Origin: Sarcomyxa edulis
Lineage: Eukaryota; Basidiomycota; Agaricomycetes; Agaricales; Mycenaceae
NCBI GenBank assembly: GCA_009761415.1
Contig: QUOL01000028.1
Coordinates: 124,001 to 188,000, forward strand
Direction: 5' to 3'
DNA: 64,000 nucleotides
Position numbers and translations under genes: made by a program. The notes below the pieces were generated by a model. That model was not told the origin of the DNA. It worked only from the letters and a program-made list of their open reading frames with translations, and did no database searches. Below, one piece after another: positions 20,197 through 32,519 of this stretch. Position 1 is the stretch's first letter. Each line of letters opens with the position of its first letter.

Positions 20197-22169
20197 GTGG
20201 CAATGCTGCCGAGACGAGACCAGCAGTGTGACCCAACCTGTTACTCCGATAGTCACGCTAGTCACACCTTATCTGATCACTGTACACTTTCCGATATCAC
20301 CCATTCACCACTGTACAGCCGCCTGGTAGACAGATGCCCTGTGAATAATCTCTTGATCAAACTCTACATGTATCACAATGGTTGGGTGTCGAGGAACGCG
20401 TCTTCGTCTGATACATTGGCTAGCACTAGCAAATCTCATGCCGAGGACCTTCAACCCAATGAATTGCTCAATAAGAGACACCAAACTCTTCCACCATCTA
20501 TCATAAGGACGATTCCACTATCGCCAATTGACGATTCAACCTCTCTGAACCCGACTTTGGAGCCCAGTGACGCTGAGGTCGTTCCTGCAGCACCTCCAGA
20601 GGAGCCACCCGCAAGATGCTCTGTCAAACGCGAACGCTCCCTGTCTCCACCACCACCACCAAGTCGCACTCTCGTTACCTCCGGCTGCAAACGTTATGCG
20701 CCCATCCCTGCTGAATGTGATAAACTGCAGAACCCTACAAGTTTCCGAGAGCACAGGAAGGAGTGGCAAAAGAAGGAACGAGAAGTTTTGAGAGGTCTTG
20801 GGATGATGTGTACGAAAGTTTTCTTCAGGTATGTTACGAGATTATGTATCTTCCACTTTTACTGACTGTCACACATCTCGAAGGGACGATGAAATGGTGC
20901 TTGAGTGGTCAGTTGCAGTGATCTGTTTCCATCATGGTCTAAAGTCTTATTCCAATTCGTGATACAGGACTAGCCCTCGACCTGTTTGGTCGGATACACT
21001 CCAACTCCCTATACCTGTGTTTCCAACTCTTGCATCAGCGATTGAGCACGCCCTTAATCTCAACAATCTCAACATGCTCAATAGTCCAAAGAAGAAAAAG
21101 CGCAGGTCGTCGTCATCTAGTGCCCAGCCGAGGACCGTAGATGTCATCGACGTGGACGCACTTCCTCCGTCAAATGATGAAGTTTGCGGTACACCTTTGT
21201 CTGATCATAAACAAGTTCCTCCTCCCTCTGCCACCCTTCCGTCATCTAATGCATCAGTATTTGTACCGATTTCCCCACCACGTCGGAAGAAATCATCTAG
21301 ACCAGAAAAATCAAAGCCACCTAACGAAGACGAAAACGATGGAGCAATCATAGTTGGGACTATTGATGATATCGAACTGAATGAACTCCCAGGCCCCGAA
21401 TTTGACCCACAAATCGACGATGTTATAACAAACAGTGATAGACTCTTAGAAGAGGCTGCTATAGAATATCTTCGACGGTTCATATGATCTTTATTGCTGT
21501 TATTTCTTGTCTGACTTTATTCCTTACGGTCCTAGGTATCTCCAGACTTTCGATTTGGATCGCAGAGCATTAGCAGGGGCGTACGCGTCAAACGCTGTTT
21601 ACTCGTATCGAATACACAACACCACTCTTCCCTCATCGCACCAAGCCATCGAACCTTCCGAAGTCGAATCGTTTGCTTCTAAAGAGCATGCCCGAAATGA
21701 GCATGGTCAGTAAACCACTCTAATACTCGTCATCGACGATTTCTTACCTTGTTTAATACCAGCCTCCATCTATAATCCCAACCTGGGCGTAAAACAAGGC
21801 CGTCTAGAGATCATCAAGACACTTCTTTCCCTTGGTCCCCACGAATTCACCTCGTCAGTCAATTATGACCTCGTCGATCTTGGTATTCCACATGGGGTAT
21901 TCCTCACTTGTTATACCTTCGTCGTCCACCCTCGTGGCGGACATCGGCTAGCCGTTGATCATACCTTCCTTCTTCGAGAATCTGAGGAGGAATACAAGTG
22001 AGTCTGCTGTCCTCTCTTCGTTGTTCGTTGGAAAGATCTCATTTGGCGTCTATGTAGGTCCACGCAAAGCCCTTGGCCTCTCGTTGCGCTATCGCATCAA
22101 ATGGCCGTCCGAGATGCCTCTTGTCTTCCTGAACGGTCTCTCCCATCGCTGTTAATTTTGGAAGAATAA
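20197..22169 (+). CDS. NTF2-like domain protein, resembling the C-terminal part of NXF/Mex67 export factors
   Basis: Six exons join in phase: 20197-20828, 20884-20907, 20968-21477, 21536-21705, 21763-21997 and 22058-22169, about 560 residues. Residues 1-380 are Pro/Ser-rich with basic KKKKRR and short acidic parts. The last 190 residues read as an NTF2-like fold of the NXF type: RRYLQTFDLDRRALAGAYAS, then GIPHGVFLTCYTFVVHP, then ALSHQMAVRD near the end. In Mex67 this domain binds Mtr2 and nuclear pores. Here the RRM and leucine-rich repeats upstream and the UBA domain downstream are not seen. It is therefore a shortened paralogue or a separate NTF2-like family, not the canonical export receptor. 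The start is uncertain: ATG 20197 gives an open frame, but a later ATG at about 20371 is also possible. It is divergent from the acidic finger-protein gene. Confidence 0.6.
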
Positions 22170-22255
22170 TAACCGACCAGTCTAATCCCATATATCATTA
22201 TTATGCACAAGGTCATCGATCCTCTCCTTATAAAGGCTGTGTGACTGTTTTACAG

Positions 22256-22920
22256 CTTTTCCCGCCCTTTGGAGCTCCCTGTTCATTCACCGCCGCCCAT
22301 CGACTACGTCTTCTCTAATATTGGCATGCTTCTTGTAAGTCTGTCCTCGCCGTTATTGCGTCTTGATCCACTTGATGATGAATCCTTCTAGTCCAGCTCT
22401 TCCCGCGCCCCTCTCTTGTCTCGGCTGATTCACCCAGTCCCTCTTATCTCCACTACGCCGAGCGGGGGTGTGCGAGGGGCAGAGCCCCTCATTGTGTACA
22501 CCTCTCACTCTCAGAGCCCACCTCTCAACGTCATCTAAGTGGCAAATGAGAGATCCGAACCAAATTACCAGCCGCGAGCATTTGTTCCAAATCTTCGACG
22601 TCGAAGATGATTTGTTCGTCCTGGCGCAACTCAACGCACAACTGAGCTATCCTAAAGACCTCAGTAGCCCTCAAACCTACCTCCCACCTCGCTCTTGTGA
22701 GACATCTTCCCGCCGTAGATCCTTCTCGATACTCAGGTACATTGCCATCGATTTCACCACCTTCGTCCCTTGTTCTTTAGCAGCTACATGAGGTCCCCCA
22801 GATGCCCCGTTATTGCCTGTGAGCCCTTTTCATTTGTTTCGTTCGGTGTACTGTATCAATTCCTCGTCGAAGTTCTGTAATAGGCGAGCTTCGACTCGAA
22901 GTCTCATCACGATCTCATTT
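22256..22920 (+). repeat. Copy A of a dispersed intron-bearing repeat family
   Basis: Blocks here match copy B near 38.6-39.4 kb: CACCGCCxCCCATCGAC, GTAAGTCTG, TTCTAGTCCAGCTCTT, a CTCGGCTxATTxACCCAGT block and a CTACxCCGAGCG block. A further block near 22680-22830 (CCCACCTCGC, TAGCAGCTAC, CCCCAGATG) matches copies B and C. GT-AG pairs sit at equal places in the copies, as if it were once a transcribed multi-exon gene. It includes a GAGGGGC-AGA-GCCCCTC hairpin (22474-22490). No protein family is recognised. Confidence 0.6.
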
Positions 22921-25900
22921 ACACGCTACAGACGCTGATACTCTGCTCCCATCATCAGCGCAAATCTAGTGCCACTCACTTCATTTCTTTTGACAACAGT
23001 TCCGACTCATACACTCACTAATCTACTCCTTACCCAACAGGTAATAGTTGGCCCCATCAACGACTAGCAGAAAAAACGGCAATCTCAAGTCTCGGAGGGA
23101 GAAAGATGAGTCCAACTCATCAAGAATAGGGTTGAATGTGTCGATTATTATCAATATATGCACGAACATCTCGTTTACTTCTGATATAGATTATCCATAA
23201 AATATCGGATTTGTATCTTGTTATGCACATTTCATTCCCTTGTCTTCGCCGGTGGCTCCCGAGACTAAGATTGACATCCCTCCATGTCCGTTCATCCGTC
23301 CATCCCTCAAATACTGAGTGCTTCCATCGAGTTAGCATGCACTCACTGACCTTTCAAGTTGCGAGCCTCCGATCCCATGCCGAAGTAACCCAAGCTCGGG
23401 TTGTCGAGCTAGAAAAACAAGCAAGCAGACGCGTTACACCGTGTTGGCTCCCGATGATATATATAGAAACTCACCTCGACAGTACAGACAGGCAGTCTTT
23501 CTTTCTTTTATTCTCGTAGTTTCCCTTTGTCGCGACAGTTCCAAGATGAAGAGAACCAACGACGCACCTAGGGACTGGGTGTATCGTCTTACTCGTTCCT
23601 ACGAGAACGAGGAACGAGCTTCGAATGATAGAGTAAAACGGTACCCGCGGCCAGTGATTCTTGGTAAGTAGTGGTTGCGCAGTTCTTCTGAAATCAAAAC
23701 GGCGGAATAGAAGGACGCGCTGTTGTTAGCTGATTCTTTGCCTCCATGACACGATGTCGCCAGATGAGAACGAATGAGCGTAGGCGCAGGAATTTTATCG
23801 ATATACTAGAGCCTCGTCGTGTTCCGAGAGCAACGTGCTCGGCTGTAAGCTCAAGATCAGGGCAGCTAATATGAGAGAAGCAAGGGAGAACCCACCCTGT
23901 ACTTTGACCTTGAGAGCTCGAGAGCTCGACTTCGCAAGTGGGCTTCTCCAACACGATCTGCGAGCCTGAGCCTCTAAGACTAGATGAACGGAATAGACGA
24001 AGAGAGTGCTTACCGTGAGCAGTCGGTTTGTCCAGTCGTGAGAGTGCTAAGACCGTGACGGTCTACCCTATGAACATGGCTATAAGTATTTAGTATTAGA
24101 CTATACCAAGTAAAAAAAACGCACCGTGAAGTCCTTCGAACTCGTTCGAAATAAGTCGTTACTTGCTTGAGAGATTGGAAAACGGGATAGTTTGAAGCTT
24201 GGGTGGGCGAAAGGAACGAGATCGTGGACAATCTTGGATGCGCAACGTCAACGACCAAGATTGGCATTCTCAACTATTATTATCACGACTTTATAAGTAT
24301 CCGATGACGTGTTGGCGGAAACGAGCGGCGATCTTTGGGGTTTACGTTTAATTCGTACCGTCCCCATGTGCGGTTGGTCTTGTAACGTTACTCGAACCGG
24401 CTGGCGTACCGCAGTGAATGCAAGTCCTCAAAGATCGTTCCCTGTAAGCTGTCTTCACAACCCAGTCACTTGACCTCCCGGTAAGACTACTTGCAGTCGT
24501 CAGAAGCCTATCTTTCACATAGGGTTGTCTCGAGAACACACATACATAATTTCTGGGAGCTCCGGTTGGGCCAGAAAGTGTCTAGGAACAAAGACATTGC
24601 TCGCAGACCGGCAGACTATAGCTACAAGAGATAGGGGCCAAATGTTCTAATCACTCAAATCTTAGCGGATTTAAATTTTCATTTTGAAGGTGGGGCTATC
24701 TAGAGAAAGACTAGACACAAACATGTATCACTTGAATGATGTGGAAATATAGCTCCATTGTGGAGATATCACTCGCAGAAGGTAGAATTGCCTTTTGAGC
24801 CGAAATCGTGAGAAAACGCGCCGCCGCCAATTTTTCTGCAAACGGCAATAAATTACTTTCGGAATCTAATCTTCGCGTCCACCATGTTCAATTCCTCAAA
24901 ACCATCCTCTCGCACTCGTTTCCAGGTCCCATATACAACTCTACATCCAACGCGTACTATCGACGATTTCTGGATCAGAACTCACGGGGGTTTCGAGTCC
25001 GAGTTGCCTTCAGCTCGCTGATACTCATTCCCATCTCAAAGTATCGTCATCCTCTCGATCTTCTCCGGACAAGATCCTTAAGATGTCTATATAAAATTGA
25101 GGTAAGTCTACAGATTTTTTCCGCTTGAGCTCAAAGGTATATAATCTAGGAAAGCAATATCTGTCTATCCTTGACTGAACCCTCGGGCGTCACTGACACA
25201 CTCCCAAGTCATCGTCGGACCCTTCTCAGTTTCTGTTTACGCAATCTTCAGAACTTCCTCTCGCTTAGGAACATGCAATAGCCGGGGGGTCACATCTGCA
25301 GGAGTAGAGTAGAACTTGAGAGCAGATGAGTCTCGAATTACAAATCTGTTTTATGAGTCTTATTTTCGCCTGTTCGCCCATGTCTCTCCCAATCAGATTC
25401 TGTGCTGATTGTCATCATCGTGCATTACTCAGCCTATTTACCTCAAGAAGAGCTCCACTTCAACTCTCCTCGCTGTGATTTCAAAGTACAGATTTATCTA
25501 GATTGTAAGTGCCTCTCCCTCGTACATCTTCCTTCAACCGTTCAATATCTTTATCCATACTGGCTACACTACTCTACCCGGAAAGCTGGATCCCCATGAG
25601 TGATTTCGTCGTCAGAAGTCGGGCAGTTGGACATCGGAGTATGGTGGCAAGGTAAGTAACGAGATCAAGAATTTTGTAATTACTAATATATCTTTATCTA
25701 CAGCATCTACATTCCCTCTCACCTTTGCACACAACGGCCAGGAACCTCTCTCGATGTTTGCCCACTCTCCATCACGTCGCCATCGAGCAAATAGTAGCCC
25801 TTGACGCACTGGCCGAACACGTCGCGCAGATCCCCGAACTTCAGAAAAGAATTCCAGCAATATTCCAGCTGGTGAGCTTTCTTCCCAGCCTTTTGGGCGA

Positions 25901-26705
25901 ACAGTCAGTATCGACACTTCTATCTATCTAGAGTCATCCAGACAGGAAATCCAAAACACGGCGCGGGATTCTTCATGCCCGTGAACTTCATACCAAGACG
26001 ACGGCAGTGAGGGCACACGTCGCGGATCCTTATTCTTCCCGGAAGGTATTATCAGTCGAGGACCGCGAAAGCACGGTACGTAGATGCATATGCTTGAGGT
26101 CTATTGGACGACACTTATCAGGGCCGCAGAGCCCGAACTACAAGCTCATCCCCACCACAACGCGCTCACCACCATTGGACGTCGCAACTCATTCTCCAAG
26201 TACGCGGTGTTGTGACGCCCCTACATCCCTAGAGCCGTCTATGTCGCACACGGCGCCACACGCGTGAATCTGCAAGATCGCAGATTCAGTCTTTTCAGCG
26301 GGGACTTGAGCCGATATTACATCTTTTTTCGAAAACGTAAGTCTCCATTCTGACGGATGTTTGGTCGCTTTGTTAGGACTGACAACAGAGCCTCTTTTTG
26401 TGTGTATAAAGCCAGGTCAAATTCTCTCAACCTTTCCCCATCTTCTTCCTCTCAGTTACTTCGTTCTCCTCCCACTTCACTATTCTCTCATTTCTCCCAA
26501 CCGTCGCTCTCGCTCTCAAGGTCGAATGCTCATAGTGAGTAGTCCCTCCAGCTCGTCGTGGGCCCTTCGCTGAATTATATTTCCTGCGCTTTAGCTCTGC
26601 CGATGTCCCGTGGATTTCCACCTCTAAGGTGGGTTACCGCCGGTACAACAACCCCACCTCGGTGGCGGGTGGGGTGCTGCCCCGGGTGAAGAAAAGGCTC
26701 GTGTC
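22921..26705. other. Repeat-rich stretch without an intact gene
   Basis: Short exon-like pieces bounded by GT-AG are frequent (for example around 24840-25130, 25700-25930 and 26360-26600), but I could not chain them into a protein. The segment starting GGAATCTAATCTTCGCGTC at about 24858 resembles one at about 32537, so more diverged copies of the dispersed family are likely here. Confidence 0.4.
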
Positions 26706-27424
26706 ATGGTGACGGCACATTACAAGCTCTTCACGCAAAAGACGGGCCTTACGACGGCACAGAAACTGAATTACACGGTGAAGAAAGTCAAGAAGCTCTT
26801 GGACAAGGGGACATTCCTTCAGAACGGCAAAGACGAGGAGGTAAGCTACCAATCTTTATTCGTTTATCCTTGGCGCAAACTTCTGCTTAATTGGCTGCTC
26901 TCAGGACCGAACGAACAACTTTGCCCATCCCGCTTTGCGCGAGCTTTGTACGGAGTTCTATTATGGCCACCAAGAAGGTCTCGCTGTCCTGTATCCGAAG
27001 GAGTTCAAGGTCCTTCCCCTCGGAGCGCTCTACCTAGCCGCTACATGCATGAGTCTGACATTCCAATGGTCTCAATTATGTTGCTTACTTTCGGCTTTGC
27101 GCGCCGGAGTCAGCTTAACCACTGCCTTCGAGAGTGGGGTACAGGCATACACATCAAGGAACGATTCAACCGGTTGAAATACGAAGGGATCTGGAAAGCA
27201 ACCATGTCACTCATCAAGAGAACCGAGGGCGACAAATAGCACGGAGCGAAGCTGCTGGCATCGCGAGAACAGTGGGCATCTAACGGAAGGTAAGTAGATG
27301 GTCTCCTTTTGATGCAAGCGATGGTGACGTGCTAACGGATCTCTGCTCTCTGCGCAGTTCTCGCTCTAGGCTTGAGCATCAAGGCGATCCTGAGGATTAC
27401 AATCTCGGTATAGTTCTCGACTAA
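26706..27424 (+). pseudogene. DUF6532-domain protein, broken
   Basis: DUF6532 proteins are agaricomycete proteins of unknown function that are often species-expanded. Exon 26706-26840 gives MVTAHYKLFTQKTGLTT through the acidic GKDEE. A perfect-phase GTAAGC...CTCAG intron leads to 26905, which encodes DRTNNFAHPALRELCTEFYY and LPLGALYLAATCM, both close to the family pattern. Then two lesions appear. The next junction, needed to reach NHCLREWGTGIHIKERFN, has an acceptor (GTCAG near 27114) but no GT donor in the right phase after ATCM. A TAG at 27237-27239 also interrupts EGDK-HGAKLLASREQW, where a Tyr codon would be expected. After it a last GTAAGT...CGCAG intron joins an exon ending GIVLD-stop at 27424. 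The 5' part, if any, is not identified. Confidence 0.7.
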
Positions 27425-30239
27425 TTCGCGTACTGTTTACTACACACTATATTTTGGGGGCTTTTGTTTGATGGACACTATACTCGTTTTGAGGCAAATT
27501 CGACTGATGCCATATGGATAATGGGGTATAATGATGCTCAACTCCAGACCAACTGTCTTGAATCAAAATGCTCGTATGAGAATTCAACATAACTTGGCTA
27601 ATACTGTAGGGGCGTATCGTTTGTTACCGACCTTCCCATCCAACACCTACCATACCGTACGCGTGAGCATCGAATCGATAATATTAACAGCAAGAAACCA
27701 ATACAGTTATTGACGTACCATAATCATAACAACTCAGCGAACCAAAAACACCAAAGCTCCTTTACATCCATAGGCGCAGGCGTAAGCACCGTGGCAATGT
27801 GATTTCCGATTCTGCCCCTCGAGTTACATTTGTACCAGTATTAGAGTCGAGTGCAGCGTGAGGTGCCGCGGGTCTGGGTCTTCCGTTCGGCGCTCCAAGT
27901 CTCTACCTCAACGTCACAGGTTGAACCACATCCGCATCCACGCCTCCTTCCAAAGTAGCTGCCATACCCCGTACCCCGTACTCAACCCTCCTTCCCAATC
28001 AACTAATCTACAAAGTCGTCTTACGCCATTCCCTTCCCTGACGCTCACCATACGACACCGCAGATCCGAACGGTAGTGGTGGTGGTGGTGGTGGTGGTGA
28101 AGCTTCGGGAAGGCACAGTCTGGAGACGAGGCCAACAGAAGTGAGTACATGTGTGGGGTTTCGGATGGGTGCAGTGAATGCCAGGAAAGAAGGTGAATGA
28201 GTAAGCAAAGAATATAGAAGCCCGAACGAGGAACGAGGAACAATCTTTGGACGAATATGGAAGAATGAACGAGTGAGAGGACGCTGAACGTCCGAACGTG
28301 CATGCCGTGATGGTGGTGAAGGGGAGGCAAAGTGGAGGTGCAGCGTGGGGATGAAACCGATGGAGGTGAGTGCTTCTGTATCTAGTGGTGTCTGGGCTGG
28401 GGTGAAGGTGTGAGTTGGATTTAGTCGGGATGGAAAACGAGGAAAGATGAACAGTAGATGAATGAATGAGAAGGGGACCAATGACGGAACCAATGATGAG
28501 TGAAGATGAGTAAGTATTGTGGAAGGAAGAAACGAAGACGAGTGGGGGCGAGTAGGGAGTGAAGATGTAGAAGAGAAAAGAAGGTGAGAAGGAAGGAACA
28601 AGGAACGACGAGAACGAGAACGAATGAAGATGAGATTGTGAACAAATAAAGGTGGAAGTGATGTAGACAGGGACGCTAAAAAATGAACGAGCGAACTCAC
28701 CCCAGCAAACCCAAGCCTCAAGTCCCGATCCCACTCAAGCTGCAAGTTCCAACGTCGATCCCAATCCCAGGTCTTAACACACGAATCAACCCAAACGCCT
28801 CAAATTTAAGGCTTCAGGCTTGAGCTTGACCACGTTTGATTGTCGATCAAGATTTCAGATTTTAGGAGGTGCTAATCCTACTGAGCCGCGCGTCGAATCG
28901 TATACGAGTCGCTGTTATGCTGTTAACCACGCACGCATAGAGATAAAGATAGAGTTGTGATGGGTTGCCAGTACGATCCTGATCACGATGAGCGATGAGC
29001 GCTGAGAGTCGAGCGAAAGGCAACAACGTATAGATCTGACCTACGTACAAGACTCAGTCAGAAAACGATCCAAGAACGAGAACGAGAAACGCACCCAAGT
29101 AGACGCCCATTACCATCCATGCAATCGATCGACCGTATGGACTTCTACTAAACACCGTACGAATGAAGGAAACCCAAGCTTATTTAAGGATACATGCATG
29201 TATAGCCGGTCTATGTGTGTGCATATGCGCCATAATCCAATCTAGAGAAAGAACGAGGTAAGTGTTATAAGGTGAGGTGCAAGAATTTCAATGCGCACAA
29301 GAACGAGATGAATGGATTGGATTGGACTCGGGCTTGACGTACAGTTTTGCATGGAGGAAGCCAAACTGTACACGTCTTCATCTGTGCGCGTCAATGTTCT
29401 GATCTGAGTTAGTCCAATCATGTCAGGACGCGAGGAGAAGGCGTCTAAGTTCTGTGTTATGAGAGAAAAGCAGGATGGGAGAGCAAGTCATTGTGTCACT
29501 TGGCTCAGTGCACATCTCGAAAACACTAGTGTGCCCAGTCGGTTGGATTGCTTGAAGACGGAGAGAGTGCACTGGCAGAGTCTACTGGAGGCCATGCATC
29601 ATGATTGCGGTAGCTAAAGATTCCATGGTCTAATTTTGAAATTTCAGAATTTGGTTAGCATGGAATCCATTGTCGAACGTGCTGTGGTGTGGAAACTATG
29701 GATCAAGGCTCCGTGCATAGTGGAGGAAAGAACGTTGAAAAACTGATGTGCTCCTACGTGTTGCAAGTAGCATAAAGAGGATCAAGTTGATTATTCGTGA
29801 GATCCACAATTGAGGTTCTGAGGCAATGGTCGTCACCAAAGATCGCTATACTAAATCGAGTTTACAGTGCTAGAAAGGGACGGAGATAAGTAGACATGGA
29901 GTAGAAGATCAGAATAAGGAAGATAGCTTACCGACGGCAATGATGACTAGAGCCTAGGAACGACGAGAAGGTCGGCATCAAGCACACTCACGAGTGGCGA
30001 AAGAGAGAGGGATGCGAGTCTACAAGTGACATGCATGATGAGCCCTATCAACTGTGCATCACGAAGAGATCGCGGCGGGAATGGACGGCTGGCTCTAGCA
30101 CTTTCAAGGGAATGTTGGGAGATATGTTGTAGAGTGCGTACGCGAGGACTGAGTTGGTAGTTGGAGTAAGCTGTTTTAAGAGATTAACGTCAACGCGTAT
30201 CTTAATATCTCATGTCTCGAACAAGGACTTACAGGGAGT
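27425..30239. other. No gene recognised; strong purine skew in part
   Basis: From about 28.07 to 28.70 kb the plus strand is rich in G and A, so several long open frames appear on the minus strand. Their Ser/Pro/Leu/Phe-only translations look like compositional artefacts. The remainder (27.5-28.0 and 28.9-30.2 kb) has no coherent coding signal. Confidence 0.45.
28072..28100. repeat. (GGT)n microsatellite
   Basis: A run of about nine GGT units within the purine-rich plus-strand tract. Confidence 0.9.
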
Positions 30240-30560
30240 AATTCTCAGCTTAAACTACAGCTTGGACAAAAGAACACGATGAGGGGCTCTGTACCTCATC
30301 GCACTCGGTGTAGCCTAGGTGGGAGAGAAAAAGAGGGGGTAAATAACGAGGCAGGGTTAAAGGTGACTGATTGGGCATGGTAGGCGGCGACCTTGATCTA
30401 CGGAGCTTCTTGCTGATGGGCGGCGGTGGCTCGCGCTGGAGTGATCTGGATGGAAAAAGCTGCACTGAGCAGACAGCTTCGATGGTGGTGTCTTTAGTCG
30501 GTGAGAATCCTTTGCCTGTAGAGCGAGCCATCCAAAACAACTGTGTATAAACGAAAGTCA
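30240..30560 (-). repeat. Copy D of the dispersed repeat family, inverted
   Basis: Read on the minus strand, this matches copy B from about 38360. It shares the acceptor-like CTACACAG/TT, then TTTTGGATGG, GGCAAAGG, GAGACCACCATC/GACACCACCATC, GCGAGCCACCGCC, CCCATCAG and CCGTAGATCAA. It also has the CTACACCGAGTGCGATGAGG block found in copy A. A 96-codon open frame (30540 to 30250, minus) spans it, but the frame is not kept in copy B. Confidence 0.6.
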
Positions 30561-32519
30561 GTCTGGGTTCGAAAGTTTCAAAGCAAAAAAAGCAAACGAC
30601 AGGCAGACCATCTACTCACAGCTCACATGTTTGATTGGAATGAAAGATGTTACCGTTTGAGCCTGTGTAGCACTTGGTTCGAGCGAGTGGCAGATGTAGT
30701 GCGCGACTGCACTTACTTGCAAACTCTTGAAAAGACCACCTGACGGCGAAAAAGAGTGTAGAACCCTCGTTACTGAGATGACTCTGTGAGTCATGGTAGT
30801 CAAGACAGATGAACTAGGCAGGATAGAGATACTTACACATGGAGCGCCACAAATCCAAGGCCTCGACTGAATAACCAAACTACAGAGTCTTCCACTCGAA
30901 GAACACGATTGAGTGGGGCGAAAAGGAAGAGGAAAGCAGAAACTAGTCGAAATGCGAGAGAGTGGAATGACAGAGAGAGATTCGAGGAGAGAAAGCGGTG
31001 AAAATGAATGCCGAGGTGGGACAGGGAATGAACAGCAGAGGCGGTAACAGATAGGGGAAAACAAAGAATGAAGGATTAGCGCTGAAGGCAGAAAATTAAA
31101 TCCAGGCAGCTCTCGCCACCCAAGGATGTACCACCGTCACCACTTTCTGCAATAGTTTTATGGTCTTCAGCACGATTGAGCATATTGTCGAGATCCATTT
31201 CATCGATTTTCTGTTGATAACGCATGAGCAAGACCCTCCGATTAAGGGAAAGAGAAATTTACATCTTTTGGGCACCATATTTCAAGACAGCCGTAACTTC
31301 ATCCTTTGGCATGTTGTCAGGCTTATGAGGGTCTTTGCTCTCAGGGGAAACCGTACCGGTCAAACCTTGGAAAAGATACTGCCTAAGAACATGGTAATCA
31401 CTGACGATATCCAGCATTCGGACCATCTGACTGGAATCAAAATGAGGTGGCTATCATGATAAAGATGATCCAGCAGCTTGTCGAGAAGAACCGTATTCCC
31501 GTTTCTCATGACAAGGCATGTGGGCATACATGGTTGTCAGTTCGTATCTCAGCGCCATCGAAGAGGTACGGGTGATTTGCGGTCCTTTAAGCTCCATAGC
31601 TAGATACAAGATATCAGCATCTGCGATTCGAATCACGTAGTCAACAACATACCAATTTTGAACAACCCGATGTTGTTATTTCCGTTGGCGGTTTTCATCA
31701 AGTCCGGGAAATTCTGGAAAGCGAGCCAGTCATGTCGTCGTCAGACTGGGGAGGTCGAGAGTCTAGCGAGCGGATAGATTCGGCATTGAGTTAATCATAG
31801 GTTTATGGATGTAATGAGGATGTCGTTGAGTTGACGGATTAGTTAAAAAGGATGCATAGACGATGAAGTGGCCGATGAGGTCTCAGAGACCCTACATCGA
31901 CGTAACTTGAAGGCGAGCCTGAGGAACGAAAGTTAAACGGTAAATTCATCCATTAGCACCAAACGAATGACAGGGAGGGAGTTCCCAGCCGATAAATGAG
32001 TGAATAACATACCAAAAAATACAAGCTCCTCCGATCCAGACTCTTGCCCAGCGGTTTGCTATGCGAGCGCTCTCGCAGATCCCATGTTGTGGTTATTTCA
32101 ATGTCTGGCATACCAGACGGCTTTAAGATGTGTTCTGTAGAATCAATCATGGATCGGACCATCGGTGGCTGCAGGTGAAACTGTGGGATGAGCGTGAGTC
32201 TGCAAAACCGTTCCATTTCAAGCTCATCAGTTAAAAATCTGAATGTGAGACGTACTTTGGCTCAAGATGAAACGAATATTGCCCAAAAGGTGCCGTTAGA
32301 TGAGAGGGTAAATGTGTCCTAGAGGAGACCGAATGTGTCTAAGTCTTGAGAGCAAAGTCCGAGTCGAGTTCATGACAGTCAAGGTTCGTAGATTTCAAGA
32401 CATTTGAGAAATTCGAGGGCCTTTGCATTGAATATGAGGCAATTGAAGATAGTCCGGGATGTGCAGAACATGCAGATAAAAACCGAGGCGAAATCATGAA
32501 GTATACGAAGACAAGTGAT
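30561..32519. other. No supported gene
   Basis: Several open frames of 60-150 codons occur on both strands without a domain or a consistent exon chain. Exon-sized fragments with GT-AG borders suggest decayed repeat copies. Confidence 0.4.

Noticed and set aside
28008..28745. Overlapping minus-strand open frames of 229-245 codons
   Set aside because: The translations consist almost only of Ser, Pro, Leu, Phe, His and Arg, because the opposite strand is purine-rich. Two frames are open at once, which indicates composition rather than coding.
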